The position numbers were made by a program, and so were the translations under genes. Below the pieces are notes generated by a model. The model made no database searches, had not been told where the DNA came from, and was given only the letters and a program-made list of their open reading frames with translations. Shown one piece after another: positions 28,414-36,042 of a stretch of 52,593 nt of DNA; position 1 is the stretch's first letter; the number at the start of each line of letters is the position of its first letter. This DNA is from Sinorhizobium shofinae (GTDB lineage Bacteria; Pseudomonadota; Alphaproteobacteria; Rhizobiales; Rhizobiaceae). The stretch is taken from NCBI GenBank assembly GCA_001704765.1, contig MBFK01000164.1:1-52593 (forward strand), read 5' to 3'.

Positions 28414-28442
28414 AAAGACGGCGCGCCCGCCGGAGCGCGCCG
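28414..28442 (-). terminator. Terminator of the beta-lactamase gene
   Basis: Arms GGCGCGC and GCGCGCC with an 8-base loop, followed on the minus strand by GTCTTTTC. It sits between the convergent gcd and bla genes. Confidence 0.6.
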
Positions 28443-28450
28443 GCCAAGGC

Positions 28451-29338
28451 TTAGAGCATGCCGGCGATAATCTTGCCGATCTCGGCGAAGACCGGGTTCA
28501 GCTCGGCCGGCCGCACCTTTGCTTCGCCGGTATAGACGGCGATCAGGATCGAACCACGCCCCTGCGGTCCGGCAAAGGCGATATCGGAGACGGCGCCGGT
28601 GGAGCTCGTCCCGGTCTTGTCGCCGATCCGCCAGTCCTTCGGCAGGCCGGCGCGAAGGCGCGCGTCGCCGGTCGTGTTGGCAACCATCCACTCGACTAGT
28701 TGCTGGCGCGAGCCCTCCGACAGGACCGAACCGAAGGCAAGCTTGCCGAGCGTCTCGAGCATGGCCGCCGGCGTCGTGGTATCGCGCGGATCGCCGAATT
28801 TGGCTTCATTGAGATCCGGTTCCGTTCGATCGAGGCGCGTCGTCTCATCGCCGATCGACCGCAGCCACGTCGTCAGCCCCTGCGGCCCACCGAAGCTTTC
28901 GAGCAGCAGATTTCCGGCGGCATTGTCGCTGATGGTGATCGCCGCGTCGCAGAGCTCCGCCACCGTCATGCCTTTGCCGCCCACATGCTTCTCGGTGACC
29001 GGCGAATGGGGCAGCAGGATCTCCTTGCCGAACGTGATCCGCCGGTCGAGTTTCTCTTCGCCCCGATCGACGCGCGCGAGCGCGTATGCGGCTGCGAGCG
29101 CCTTGAAGGTCGAGCACATGGCGAAGCGCTCGGTCCCCCGGTGACCGAAGGAGATATTGGTTTCCGTATCGAGCACGGCAACACCGAGGCGTCCGCCGGT
29201 GCGCTTTTCGAGCTCGGCGAGCAGTTTCGTCACATCGTCATCGGTCGCGGCGGCATGCGCGGGATCGGCGAGTGCCAGCGCCGGGTAAAGCATCGCTGTC
29301 GCGGCCAGTATCTTGCGGCGATTGATGAGCAAGGGCAT
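28451..29338 (-). CDS. bla: Class A beta-lactamase
   Basis: 295 residues. Active-site motifs are complete: Ser76-x-x-Lys79 (CSTFK), Ser137-Asp-Asn (SDN), Glu173 in EPDLNEA of the omega loop, and Lys241-Thr-Gly (DKTGTS). Residue 75 is Cys before the serine. The N-terminus has twin arginines (NRRKIL) before a hydrophobic stretch and an AHA cleavage site, which suggests Tat export to the periplasm. It hydrolyses penicillin-type beta-lactams by acyl-enzyme chemistry. Ribosome site GGAGGAAAG. There is no ampR-like regulator adjacent, and the GC content fits its neighbours, so it is probably an intrinsic chromosomal gene. Confidence 0.95.
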   Translation of the reverse strand: MPLLINRRKILAATAMLYPALALADPAHAAATDDDVTKLLAELEKRTGGRLGVAVLDTETNISFGHRGTERFAMCSTFKALAAAYALARVDRGEEKLDRRITFGKEILLPHSPVTEKHVGGKGMTVAELCDAAITISDNAAGNLLLESFGGPQGLTTWLRSIGDETTRLDRTEPDLNEAKFGDPRDTTTPAAMLETLGKLAFGSVLSEGSRQQLVEWMVANTTGDARLRAGLPKDWRIGDKTGTSSTGAVSDIAFAGPQGRGSILIAVYTGEAKVRPAELNPVFAEIGKIIAGML

Positions 29339-29720
29339 GTCTTTCCTCCAGATGATCGTCGACGCGCCGCCGACATGATTAAATTATTGATATCTAATGT
29401 TTATTCCGATTCGATGACGTCGGTTCGAATCGGCTAAGGGCGGAATATGGCGGCCTTGTGCCCCGACAGACGCGCGTTCGTTCGGCGCGGCGCGAAAGCC
29501 CAGCAGCGCTTGCGGCTCCCGAAATCCGAATGCTATTGCGATAGCGTGTGCATCTTGAAGGAAATATCCGTGCGCCTGATCCGTTAGCGACGCCCGCTGG
29601 CAAAATCCGAACTGCCGCCGAAACGATCCCTTTCGCGGAGAGTGTTCGCTTGGTCGATTTTTTGCCGCGCCGCGCTAGGATTACAGGTCGACGTCCTCGC
29701 GGCTACTTCGAGGATCTATC
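29339..29720. other. Intergenic region upstream of bla and the hydrolase pseudogene
   Basis: About 380 bases between divergent genes. A short AT-rich patch (29376-29412, around GATATC) lies about 40-75 bases before bla and is a plausible promoter region. Nothing else was recognised. Confidence 0.4.
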
Positions 29721-29994
29721 ATGAGCATGAATGACGGATATATTTCGGAATCCGGACACCTGCGTTCCGGGCCCTTCGATCTCGGCTACAGGATCGAAGG
29801 CAGTGGCTCGCCGGTTCTTGTGATCGGCAGCGCTCGCTATTACCCGCGCACCTTTTCCCAGTCGCTTCGACGCGAACTGCGTTGATTTTCCCGGCCTGAC
29901 GGTTCGCATCTTCGAAAAGAGCGGTCATACGCCTCAGTTGGAGGAGAGCGATCTTTTCGACGAGACCCTGCTCGCTTTTCTCAAGCGGACCTAA
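29721..29994 (+). pseudogene. Alpha/beta hydrolase pseudogene with large internal deletion
   Basis: The ATG at 29721 opens a typical alpha/beta hydrolase N-terminus: SGPFDLGYRIEGSGSPVLVIGSARYYP, which ends at a TGA after about 54 codons (29882-29884). A second frame beginning just there reads LTVRIFEKSGHTPQLEESDLFDETLLAFL, the C-terminal end of the same family including the catalytic-His loop (SGHTPQLEE), and stops at TAA 29992. About 200 residues of the middle, including the nucleophile elbow, are missing, and the two remnants are out of frame. It cannot encode an active enzyme. The breakpoint is around 29875-29895. Confidence 0.8.
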
Positions 29995-30032
29995 CTTGAG
30001 GGCCTCGGCGGGGCCCTTCTTCGCTCGTCGCC

Positions 30033-30086
30033 TTGATGGCTCGGCCCGGGCCCCATATATAGCTCCAGAAACTATAGCTACGGAGC
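30033..30086 (+). promoter_or_regulatory. merR promoter with dyad operator
   Basis: TTGATG (30033-30038), a 17-base spacer and TATATA (30056-30061) form a good sigma-70 promoter. It is followed at 30062-30086 by a dyad with arms GCTCC and GGAGC, with ATAGCT repeated inside. The gene start is at 30091, so the leader is very short. An alternative reading is a MerR-type site GCTCCAG-aaa-CTATAGC. Confidence 0.5.
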
Positions 30087-30090
30087 GCAT

Positions 30091-30552
30091 ATGTATTCGA
30101 TCGGCGACCTCTCCCGGCGGACCGGCGTGAAAATCCCGACGATCCGCTATTACGAACAAATGGGCCTCATCGCCGCGCCGGAACGATCGGAAGGCAACCA
30201 GCGGCGCTACGAGAAACGTCAGCTCGAGCGCCTTGCTTTCATCCGTCACGCGCGCGATCTAGGGCTTTCGATCGAGGCGATCCGTGATCTCCTGGCGCTC
30301 AGCGAACACCCGGAGCGACCCTGCGGCGAGGCGGATCGAATTGCGACTGAACATCTCGCTTCCGTACGGGAGAAGATCGCCCGGCTGAAGAAGCTGGAGC
30401 ACGAACTGGAGCGGATCGTCGCCTGCCACGGCGATCACACGATCGGCGACTGTTACGTCATCCGGGCGCTTGCCGATCATACCTTGTGCGAGAGCGAGCA
30501 CGGAGACACGTGCAAGGTTCAACAATCCCCGTTGACAAATTCCCGGAAATGA
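30091..30552 (+). CDS. Cysteine-rich MerR family transcriptional regulator
   Basis: 153 residues. N-terminal winged helix (YSIGDLSRRTGVKIPTIRYYEQMGL), then a dimerisation coiled coil (about 80-112). Cys78, Cys112 (ACHGDH), Cys121 (DCYVIRAL), Cys133 and Cys141 stand where metal-sensing MerR proteins of the ZntR/CueR group hold their ligands, so metal or thiol sensing is likely; the metal cannot be named. No efflux pump is adjacent, which is unusual, and the neighbours are an acetyltransferase and a hydrolase remnant. Confidence 0.88.
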   Translation: MYSIGDLSRRTGVKIPTIRYYEQMGLIAAPERSEGNQRRYEKRQLERLAFIRHARDLGLSIEAIRDLLALSEHPERPCGEADRIATEHLASVREKIARLKKLEHELERIVACHGDHTIGDCYVIRALADHTLCESEHGDTCKVQQSPLTNSRK

Positions 30553-30618
30553 ACAATCTGAGCGCATGATCAAGAACGCACCGATTTGCCGCGCGTATTT
30601 TTGGCTGTTCCGATAGGA

Positions 30619-30687
30619 GCGGCCTGCTGATCATATCAACAAGGCCGCCATCAGGCGGCTTTTGTTTTTCACGGCACCTGATGGCGG
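30619..30687 (+). promoter_or_regulatory. Candidate attenuator leader with alternative hairpins
   Basis: Three hairpins compete. P1: GCGGCCT (30619-30625) with AGGCCGC (30642-30648). Terminator: GCCGCC-ATCA-GGCGGC (30644-30659) followed by TTTTGTTTTTC. P3: CCGCCATCAGG (30645-30655) with CCTGATGGCGG (30677-30687). P1 or P3 would each destroy the terminator. It lies between the merR stop and the acetyltransferase start at 30707. This may be transcriptional attenuation or only a chance duplication around a merR terminator. Confidence 0.4.
30643..30669 (+). terminator. Rho-independent terminator after merR
   Basis: GGCCGCC-ATCA-GGCGGC stem followed by TTTTGTTTTT. It is about 90 bases after the merR stop and 40 bases before the acetyltransferase gene. 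Confidence 0.75.
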
Positions 30688-30706
30688 AATACCATAGGAG
30701 CCGAAA

Positions 30707-31210
30707 ATGCTGCAGACTGCCACCCCTACCCTCCACCACATCGCCTCCGTCAGAGCGCCGATGGTGACGATCCGCTGCGCCAAGCCGCGCGATCTTCCCG
30801 AACTGCGCGAGATGATCGCTGAGCTTGCCGCCCATCACGGCGATGCCGCCCCGCTCACCTCGGAGCAGCTCGAACGCGACCTCTTCGGCCGCACCCCTTG
30901 GATCACCGCCCTCGTCGCCGAGGCCGGCGGCCAGCTGATCGGCTATGCGATCCTGGTTCCTCAGTACCGGGCGGCCGAAGGCGCGCGCGGCATGGAACTG
31001 CATCACCTCTTCGTGCGCCCCGCTCACCGCGGCACGGGCATCGGCCGCCATCTCGTCGCCAAGGCGCGGGAACAGGCAAAGATGGCCGGCTGCGAATATC
31101 TGGCGGTCAGCGCCGCCACCGGCAATTTCCAGGCGCATCGTTTCTACGAGTCGGAGCGTTTCGTGCCGCGGCCGGTGACCGGCATGCGCTATTTGCAGAA
31201 GCTCGGCTGA
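30707..31210 (+). CDS. GNAT family N-acetyltransferase
   Basis: 167 residues. After a short N-terminal extension the GNAT fold starts at VTIRCAKPRDLPEL. The acetyl-CoA motif is LFVRPAHRGTGIGRHLV and motif B is NFQAHRFYESERFV. The substrate (an amine, protein or antibiotic) cannot be told. AGGAG lies 9 bases upstream of the ATG. The gap of 13 bases to the PfpI gene indicates one operon, possibly under the leader hairpins upstream. Confidence 0.9.
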   Translation: MLQTATPTLHHIASVRAPMVTIRCAKPRDLPELREMIAELAAHHGDAAPLTSEQLERDLFGRTPWITALVAEAGGQLIGYAILVPQYRAAEGARGMELHHLFVRPAHRGTGIGRHLVAKAREQAKMAGCEYLAVSAATGNFQAHRFYESERFVPRPVTGMRYLQKLG

Positions 31211-31223
31211 GCCGGAGGAGAGG

Positions 31224-31793
31224 ATGCGCCTTGCGATCGTTCTGACCGAAGGTTTCGCCGACTGGGAATGCGCGCTCCTGATGGCGACGGCACGCGCGGA
31301 ACTCGGCGTCGACCTCATCGTCGCCTCGCCCGACGGCACGGTGGTGACCTCCATGGGCGGCCTTCACATAACGCCGCACCTGCCGGCAGAAGCGTTGGCT
31401 CCGGCGGATTTCGACGGGGTCGTGCTGTGTGGAGGTGGGATCTGGGAGACTGCAGCTGCACCGGATCTCACCAACACGCTTCGTGCCTTTCACGCGGAGG
31501 GCCGCGTCGTTGCGGGGGTATGCGGCGCGACGCTGGCGCTTGCAGCAACGGGCATTCTCGACGAGAACGACCATACGGGCAATTCAGCCGCGAGCCTCTC
31601 TGCGGTCGCCGGCTACCGCGGACAGGGCCGCTATCGCGACCAGCCGCAGGCGGTTCGGAGCGGACGGCTCGTGACGGCGGCCGGCACCGCGCCCGTAAGC
31701 TTCGCCGCCGAGGTCTTTCGCGCTCTGGGTCTCGGCTCCGAGGCGCTGGATGCCTATCTCGCGCGCTATGCGGGCGAACACGAGCGCGCTTGA
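31224..31793 (+). CDS. DJ-1/PfpI family protein
   Basis: 189 residues. The flavodoxin-like fold of the DJ-1/PfpI superfamily is seen in MRLAIVLTEGFADWECALLMATAR (the early Glu of the catalytic pair) and the nucleophile elbow VVAGVCGATLALA with Cys100. Members act as glyoxalases/deglycases, chaperones or peptidases; the subgroup cannot be decided. GGAGGAGAGG gives a strong ribosome site. Co-transcribed with the acetyltransferase. Confidence 0.9.
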   Translation: MRLAIVLTEGFADWECALLMATARAELGVDLIVASPDGTVVTSMGGLHITPHLPAEALAPADFDGVVLCGGGIWETAAAPDLTNTLRAFHAEGRVVAGVCGATLALAATGILDENDHTGNSAASLSAVAGYRGQGRYRDQPQAVRSGRLVTAAGTAPVSFAAEVFRALGLGSEALDAYLARYAGEHERA

Positions 31794-31797
31794 CAGC

Positions 31798-32715
31798 CTA
31801 TAACGGGGGCAGCGCCTTCAAGTAGGCGGCAATCGCCTCGCGCTCGGATGCGGGGAGCTTTGCCATGTTCTTCTGCACCTCGACCATCGAACCGCCGACG
31901 GAATCGAATTCGGGCGTGAAACCCGTCTCCAGATAGGAGGCGATGTCCGACGCACTCCAACTGCCGATGCTCTTGGAGCCCGGGGTGATGTCGGGAATCC
32001 GCCCCTCGCCTTCCGGGTTCGGGGCGCCGGCCAACCACCGGTCCGCTTCGAAACCACCGAGCGCATCACGTGGCGTGTGGCACTCGCCGCAATGGCCGGG
32101 GCCTTCTACCAGATACTGCCCGCGCGCAAGCTTCGGCTCGGCGGTATCGACCTGAACCCGCGGCTCGTCGGTGAGGTACAGGAGCTTCCAGGCGCCGAGC
32201 GCCAAACGGATATTGTACGGGAACGGCAAATCATGCGGCGGCGCCACATTGGCACCCTTCGGCAGCGTTCGCATATAGCCGTAGAGATCGTTGATGTCCT
32301 TGGCGTTCATTCGTGCATAGGAACCGTAGGGAAAGGACGGATAGAGATGCTCGCCATTCTTTCCGACTCCGCGCGTCATGGCGTTGCCGAATTCGGCGAG
32401 CGTCCAGCCGCCGATCCCGGCCGTCTCGTCGGGCGAGATATTCGGAGGGTAGAAGGTCCCGAAGGGGCTCTTCAGCCGCCGGCCACCCGCCAGCACCAGC
32501 CGTGCGTCGTCCTTTGCGCCGGGCGCTGCATGGCAGCTAGCGCAGCCGCCGGCCCAGAAGACCCGCTCGCCATTGGCGAGATCCGGCTCGCCCAGCCCTT
32601 CCCAATGCGCGGCGTCCCAAGGGGCGGGCTTCGTCAGCCACCAAAAGGCGCCGGCGCCGACCACGGCCAGTAAAATGAGACCGGACAAAAGCCTTGTTGC
32701 ACGCCGCCCCATCAT
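31798..32715 (-). CDS. Membrane-anchored di-haem cytochrome c
   Basis: 305 residues. One N-terminal membrane segment (about 8-27), then two cytochrome c domains with haem sites Cys58-x-x-Cys61-His62 (CASCH) and Cys209-x-x-Cys212-His213 (CGECH). The YPPNISPDETAGIGGWT segment is typical of cytochrome subunits of periplasmic alcohol or aldehyde dehydrogenases. There is no dehydrogenase partner next to it, apart from gcd 3.4 kb away, which normally needs no cytochrome. It follows the cytochrome c' gene on the same strand (77 bases), so the two probably work together. Confidence 0.92.
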   Translation of the reverse strand: MMGRRATRLLSGLILLAVVGAGAFWWLTKPAPWDAAHWEGLGEPDLANGERVFWAGGCASCHAAPGAKDDARLVLAGGRRLKSPFGTFYPPNISPDETAGIGGWTLAEFGNAMTRGVGKNGEHLYPSFPYGSYARMNAKDINDLYGYMRTLPKGANVAPPHDLPFPYNIRLALGAWKLLYLTDEPRVQVDTAEPKLARGQYLVEGPGHCGECHTPRDALGGFEADRWLAGAPNPEGEGRIPDITPGSKSIGSWSASDIASYLETGFTPEFDSVGGSMVEVQKNMAKLPASEREAIAAYLKALPPL

Positions 32716-32792
32716 CTCCCCTCAGTCTTCGAACGCAGAAAGAATGCGCCGGGCGAACCGGCGCATTGAAGCAAAGAACCAACGGCCTCCCG

Positions 32793-33242
32793 TTACTCTT
32801 TTTTCAGGCGATAGCTCTCATGACAGCTGGCGCAATCCTTGCCAAGGACGCCGAGCGCGGCACCGACGCCGGCCTGGTCGGCGGGCAATTCGGCGAGAAT
32901 CTTCTGGGCGTCGCTGCCGAGCTTGGCGGCCTTCGCCTTGAAGTCGTCCATGTTCTCCCAGATCTTCGGGCTCGCCTCGGACTCCGAACCGGTTTCCGAG
33001 CCGGCCGGGAAATGATTCGGGAAGACTTTCACCGTCTCGCTGATCGTCGAGAGCGACGCCTTGACGATCTCCGCATCATAGGGCTTTTCGCCCTTGGCGA
33101 TACCGCTCAGCGCGCCGGCGGCAGCACCCACCTTCTTCATCAGTTGCTGGCGGACCGCCTGAGGTTCATCCGCGGCGGTGACGGCGGTCATACCCAAGCC
33201 TGCAAGGGCGGCCGCAAGCACAAAAGCTCGTATCTTCATCAT
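32793..33242 (-). CDS. Cytochrome c' / c-556 family protein
   Basis: 149 residues. Signal peptide 1-23 (ending VTA), then a four-helix bundle with the C-terminal haem site Cys137-x-x-Cys140-His141 (CASCH), as in cytochromes c' and c-556. RQQLMKK near the mature N-terminus supplies the possible sixth ligand Met35, favouring c-556 over high-spin c'. Such proteins bind NO or carry electrons in the periplasm. GGAG precedes the double ATG (33242 or 33239). Confidence 0.92.
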   Translation of the reverse strand: MMKIRAFVLAAALAGLGMTAVTAADEPQAVRQQLMKKVGAAAGALSGIAKGEKPYDAEIVKASLSTISETVKVFPNHFPAGSETGSESEASPKIWENMDDFKAKAAKLGSDAQKILAELPADQAGVGAALGVLGKDCASCHESYRLKKE

Positions 33243-33438
33243 GGTCTCCGGTCATTCGAACCCGCTTTTGCGGCTTCCTGTTGAAGGCGCCGGCATGATG
33301 GCATTTTGGCTTTTCGACGGAAGTAACATTTTTTTGATGTGCTTGTCATTCCAGCATAATTCGCCGCGCTATACCTGACAGCGCGGCGGGATTTGCATCT
33401 ACCTAAGTTCATGTTTAATACTTGGGTAGACGTGAGCC

Positions 33439-34077
33439 TCACCGAGCACCGCTCCAACCCTGCCAGACGGTAAAGACGGCGATTGCGAAAAGCAGCAGGC
33501 CGGCGCCGCGGCCGATGGCAACCGTCGCCCCCCGGCTGCCGACCAGCAAGTCACGGCCGCGGCCGGCGGCAAGCGCCAGACCGCCATAGACGGCAAGCTG
33601 CGTCACCGCGATCATCAGTGCCATAACCGCCGCCTGTGACCAGACGGGACCGAATTGCGGCTTCAGGAATTGCGGATAGACGGCGAGCATGAAGAGATAG
33701 GCCTTCGGATTCATCAGGCTTGTGAGCGCCCCCTGTCGAAAGCTTGCCCAGCGCGAGAGCCTCGCCCCCTCCTCGACGCCGCCAATGGTGATGGAACTGC
33801 GCATCAGCGAGAAGCCGATCCAGGCGATGTAGGCGGCTCCGGCGACGAGGAGCACGTTGAAGAGCTCCGGCACCAGATGAAGCACGACGCTGACGCCGAG
33901 CGCGGCATAGAGCGTGTGGAGCACGCCGCCCGCCATGATGCCCGCCGTCGCGGCGAGCCCGGAGGTGCGCCCGCCCGTTATCGCATTGGCCAGCACGAAG
34001 ACCATATCCATGCCCGGGACGATGATGATGCCGAAAAGAAGGGTGAAGAAAAGCCACAGATTTTCTGCGTAGGTCAT
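33439..34077 (-). CDS. LysE family amino acid/metabolite exporter
   Basis: 212 residues with six predicted membrane spans. GIIIVPGMDMVFVLANAITGGRTSGLAATAGI is the LysE/RhtB signature (PGxx near the end of TM1 followed by the GxxxG loop), and LTSLMNPKAYLFML is the second. Members export amino acids, homoserine lactones or related molecules; the substrate is unknown. It is divergent from the YafY/WYL regulator, and the palindrome at 34165-34182 lies between them, so the regulator may control its expression. Confidence 0.92.
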   Translation of the reverse strand: MTYAENLWLFFTLLFGIIIVPGMDMVFVLANAITGGRTSGLAATAGIMAGGVLHTLYAALGVSVVLHLVPELFNVLLVAGAAYIAWIGFSLMRSSITIGGVEEGARLSRWASFRQGALTSLMNPKAYLFMLAVYPQFLKPQFGPVWSQAAVMALMIAVTQLAVYGGLALAAGRGRDLLVGSRGATVAIGRGAGLLLFAIAVFTVWQGWSGAR

Positions 34078-34164
34078 GTCAGTTGCTCATCGAATTTCGC
34101 ATAAGTGTGCAGGTCCGGATCGCCGATTTTTCAATCCGTTGGCACATGCTATAGCTCTCTCCAA

Positions 34165-34182
34165 CTGACAGGGTTCTGTCAG
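34165..34182. promoter_or_regulatory. Palindromic operator between lysE and the YafY regulator
   Basis: CTGACAG-GGTT-CTGTCAG: perfect 7-base arms with a 4-base centre, 31 bases before the regulator's ATG and 88 bases before the exporter's. Strict symmetry and position make it the likely binding site of the WYL regulator. Confidence 0.65.
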
Positions 34183-34212
34183 GAGCCTTTCGGGTCGGTG
34201 GAGTTTTTTGCT

Positions 34213-34926
34213 ATGCGCAAGGCAGCGCGGCTTTTCGAGATCATCCAGATATTGCGGCTTGCCCGGCAGCCGATCACCGCCGCCGAGATTGCCGAGAGGC
34301 TCGAGGTGACACCGCGCTCGATCTATCGCGACATCGTCGCCCTGCAGGCGATGCGTGTGCCGATCGAGGGCGAGCGCGGCCTTGGCTATATCCTGAGGCC
34401 CGGCTTCGATCTGCCGCCGCTGATGTTCTCGATCGAAGAGACAGAAGCGATCGTGTTGGCGCTCGCGCTGCTGGAGCGCACCGGCGACGAGGAGCTGAAG
34501 ACCGCGGCCCAGCGCGTCAACCGGAAAATAACCGGCGCCGTTCCGGAGCCGCTGCGCCAGGTTTTCCAGTCGCAGGCGCTGCACGCCTGGGGCACGATCG
34601 CCGCCCCGCCACCGGCGGTCGACCTCGCCATGATCCGCCGCGCGATCCGCGATGAACAAAAGCTCGCGCTCGACTATCGTGACGAACTCGGGCGGGCGAC
34701 GGAACGCACCGTGCGGCCGCTGGCGCTGATCTACTATTCGGAGCATGCGATGATGGTGGCCTGGTGCGAATTGCGCCAGGACATCCGTAACTTCCGCGCC
34801 GACCGGGTGGAGCACTGCGAGCCGGTCGGGGCCTTCTTCCGCGGTGAAGGCGAGAGGCTTCGGCAATTGTGGATCGCCGGTTGGCAAACGAATGCCGTGC
34901 AGCCGCTCGAGGCAGGGAACGCTTAA
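34213..34926 (+). CDS. YafY/WYL domain transcriptional regulator
   Basis: 237 residues. N-terminal HTH_11-type winged helix (residues 1-60: LFEIIQILRLARQPITAAEIAERLEVTPRSIYRDI), then the WYL domain (about 135-205), in which ALDYRDELGR and the VRPLALIYYSEHAMMVAW strand-turn are visible. WYL domains bind small ligands or nucleotides. It is divergent from the LysE exporter with a shared palindrome between them, a typical regulator-target arrangement. The upstream open frame to 34105 is not needed. Confidence 0.9.
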   Translation: MRKAARLFEIIQILRLARQPITAAEIAERLEVTPRSIYRDIVALQAMRVPIEGERGLGYILRPGFDLPPLMFSIEETEAIVLALALLERTGDEELKTAAQRVNRKITGAVPEPLRQVFQSQALHAWGTIAAPPPAVDLAMIRRAIRDEQKLALDYRDELGRATERTVRPLALIYYSEHAMMVAWCELRQDIRNFRADRVEHCEPVGAFFRGEGERLRQLWIAGWQTNAVQPLEAGNA

Positions 34927-34978
34927 TAGATAGGCACAAGAGCCGGGCACCCGCACAGATATATTTCGAACCCGAGAT

Positions 34979-35092
34979 GCCCCATCCGGCCTGCCGGCCA
35001 CCTTCTCCCCATATCGATGGGGATAAGGAGACGACGCGCGGCGCCCGCTCTGATCCCCTCCGCCCGCCCGCGGGGAGAGGGTCAGGGAGGGG
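34979..35092. repeat. Rhizobial palindromic intergenic repeat
   Basis: CCATCCGGCCTGCCGGCC, then CCTTCTCCCC paired with GGGGATAAGG, and later CCCGCGGGGAGAGG. This series of short nested palindromes is a familiar dispersed intergenic element in Rhizobiales genomes. It lies between the YafY regulator and the sodB terminator. Confidence 0.6.
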
Positions 35093-35139
35093 CAGCCGCG
35101 GGATCCGATCGACGCCGATCGGCTGATTGCAAGCGCAAC

Positions 35140-35166
35140 AAAAAGGCCCGGCGCAAGCGCCGGGCC
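35140..35166 (-). terminator. sodB terminator
   Basis: On the minus strand GGCCCGGCG and CGCCGGGCC form a 9-bp stem with a short loop, followed by TTTTTG, 29 bases after the sodB stop. Confidence 0.88.
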
Positions 35167-35194
35167 GGATCTGCAGCTGAGAAGCGAGCATCGC

Positions 35195-35797
35195 TTACTT
35201 CGTGGCAGCCTCGTACATTTCGAGGACGTAGTCCCAGTTGATGAGGTTGTCGACGAAAGCCTCGAGGTATTTCGGCCGGGCGTTGCGGTAGTCGATGTAG
35301 TAGGAATGCTCCCAGACGTCGACGCCGAGGATCGGCGAGGCGCCGTGCACGAGCGGGTTTTCGCCGTTCGGGGTCTTGGAAATCTCGAGCTTGCCATTCT
35401 TGACCGACAGCCAGGCCCAACCGGAGCCGAACTGGGAGGTACCGGCGGCAATGAGGTCGGCGCGGAACTTGTCGTAGCCGCCGAGATCGGACTTGATGGC
35501 CGCGTCGAGCTTGCCCGGCAGGCTGGTACCGCCGCCGCCCTTCTTCATCCACTTCCAGAAGTGGATGTGGTTGTAGTGCTGGCCGGCATTGTTGAACAGC
35601 GGCTGGTTGGTGCCGTAGGACTTCTTGACGATTTCTTCCACCGAAAGATTGGAAAGACCGGCTTCCTCGGCGAGCTTGTTGCCGTTCGTCACATAGGCGA
35701 GGTGATGCTTGTCGTGATGGTATTCGAGCGTCTCGCGCGACATGTAGGGCGCGAGCGCATCGTAGTCATAGGGAAGGTTCGGCAATTCGAAAGCCAT
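35195..35797 (-). CDS. sodB: Superoxide dismutase (Fe/Mn)
   Basis: 200 residues. Metal ligands are His27, His77 (YNHIHFW), Asp160 and His164 (DVWEHSYYIDY). Gln73 in NAGQHYNH is at the position that marks the iron type; rhizobial SodB enzymes of this kind are often cambialistic (either metal works). It is cytoplasmic and removes superoxide. GAGGAGAT is the ribosome site. The minus-strand terminator at 35140-35166 ends the transcript, so it is monocistronic. Confidence 0.97.
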   Translation of the reverse strand: MAFELPNLPYDYDALAPYMSRETLEYHHDKHHLAYVTNGNKLAEEAGLSNLSVEEIVKKSYGTNQPLFNNAGQHYNHIHFWKWMKKGGGGTSLPGKLDAAIKSDLGGYDKFRADLIAAGTSQFGSGWAWLSVKNGKLEISKTPNGENPLVHGASPILGVDVWEHSYYIDYRNARPKYLEAFVDNLINWDYVLEMYEAATK

Positions 35798-36042
35798 TGT
35801 GGCATCTCCTCTTGGCATTGGATTTCGTGACGGAAATCTGTGAGCGGGAACATAGGCACCGCCTTGGCGGGAGGCAACCGATGCGGTGCCAAAATTTCCC
35901 TAAGCCGCGCAAAATACTTTCATTGCGCCCGCGGAGATCATCACGCCCGAGCCGATCTATGTGCGCAACTTTCTTGGCGCCTCGTCGTTTAGTACCGGGC
36001 GCGAGTTGTATTTGCCGGCGCCGGCCGCAGTGGAGAAAAGCA

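Noticed and set aside
25808..28447. 879-codon open frame on the minus strand
   Set aside because: It is a shadow of the quinoprotein glucose dehydrogenase gene; the composition is Arg/Asp/Gly-rich without any domain, as expected for antisense frames in GC-rich DNA.
29409..29437. GGTTCGAATC-like stretch resembling a tRNA T-arm
   Set aside because: No acceptor stem, D-arm or anticodon arm can be built around it.
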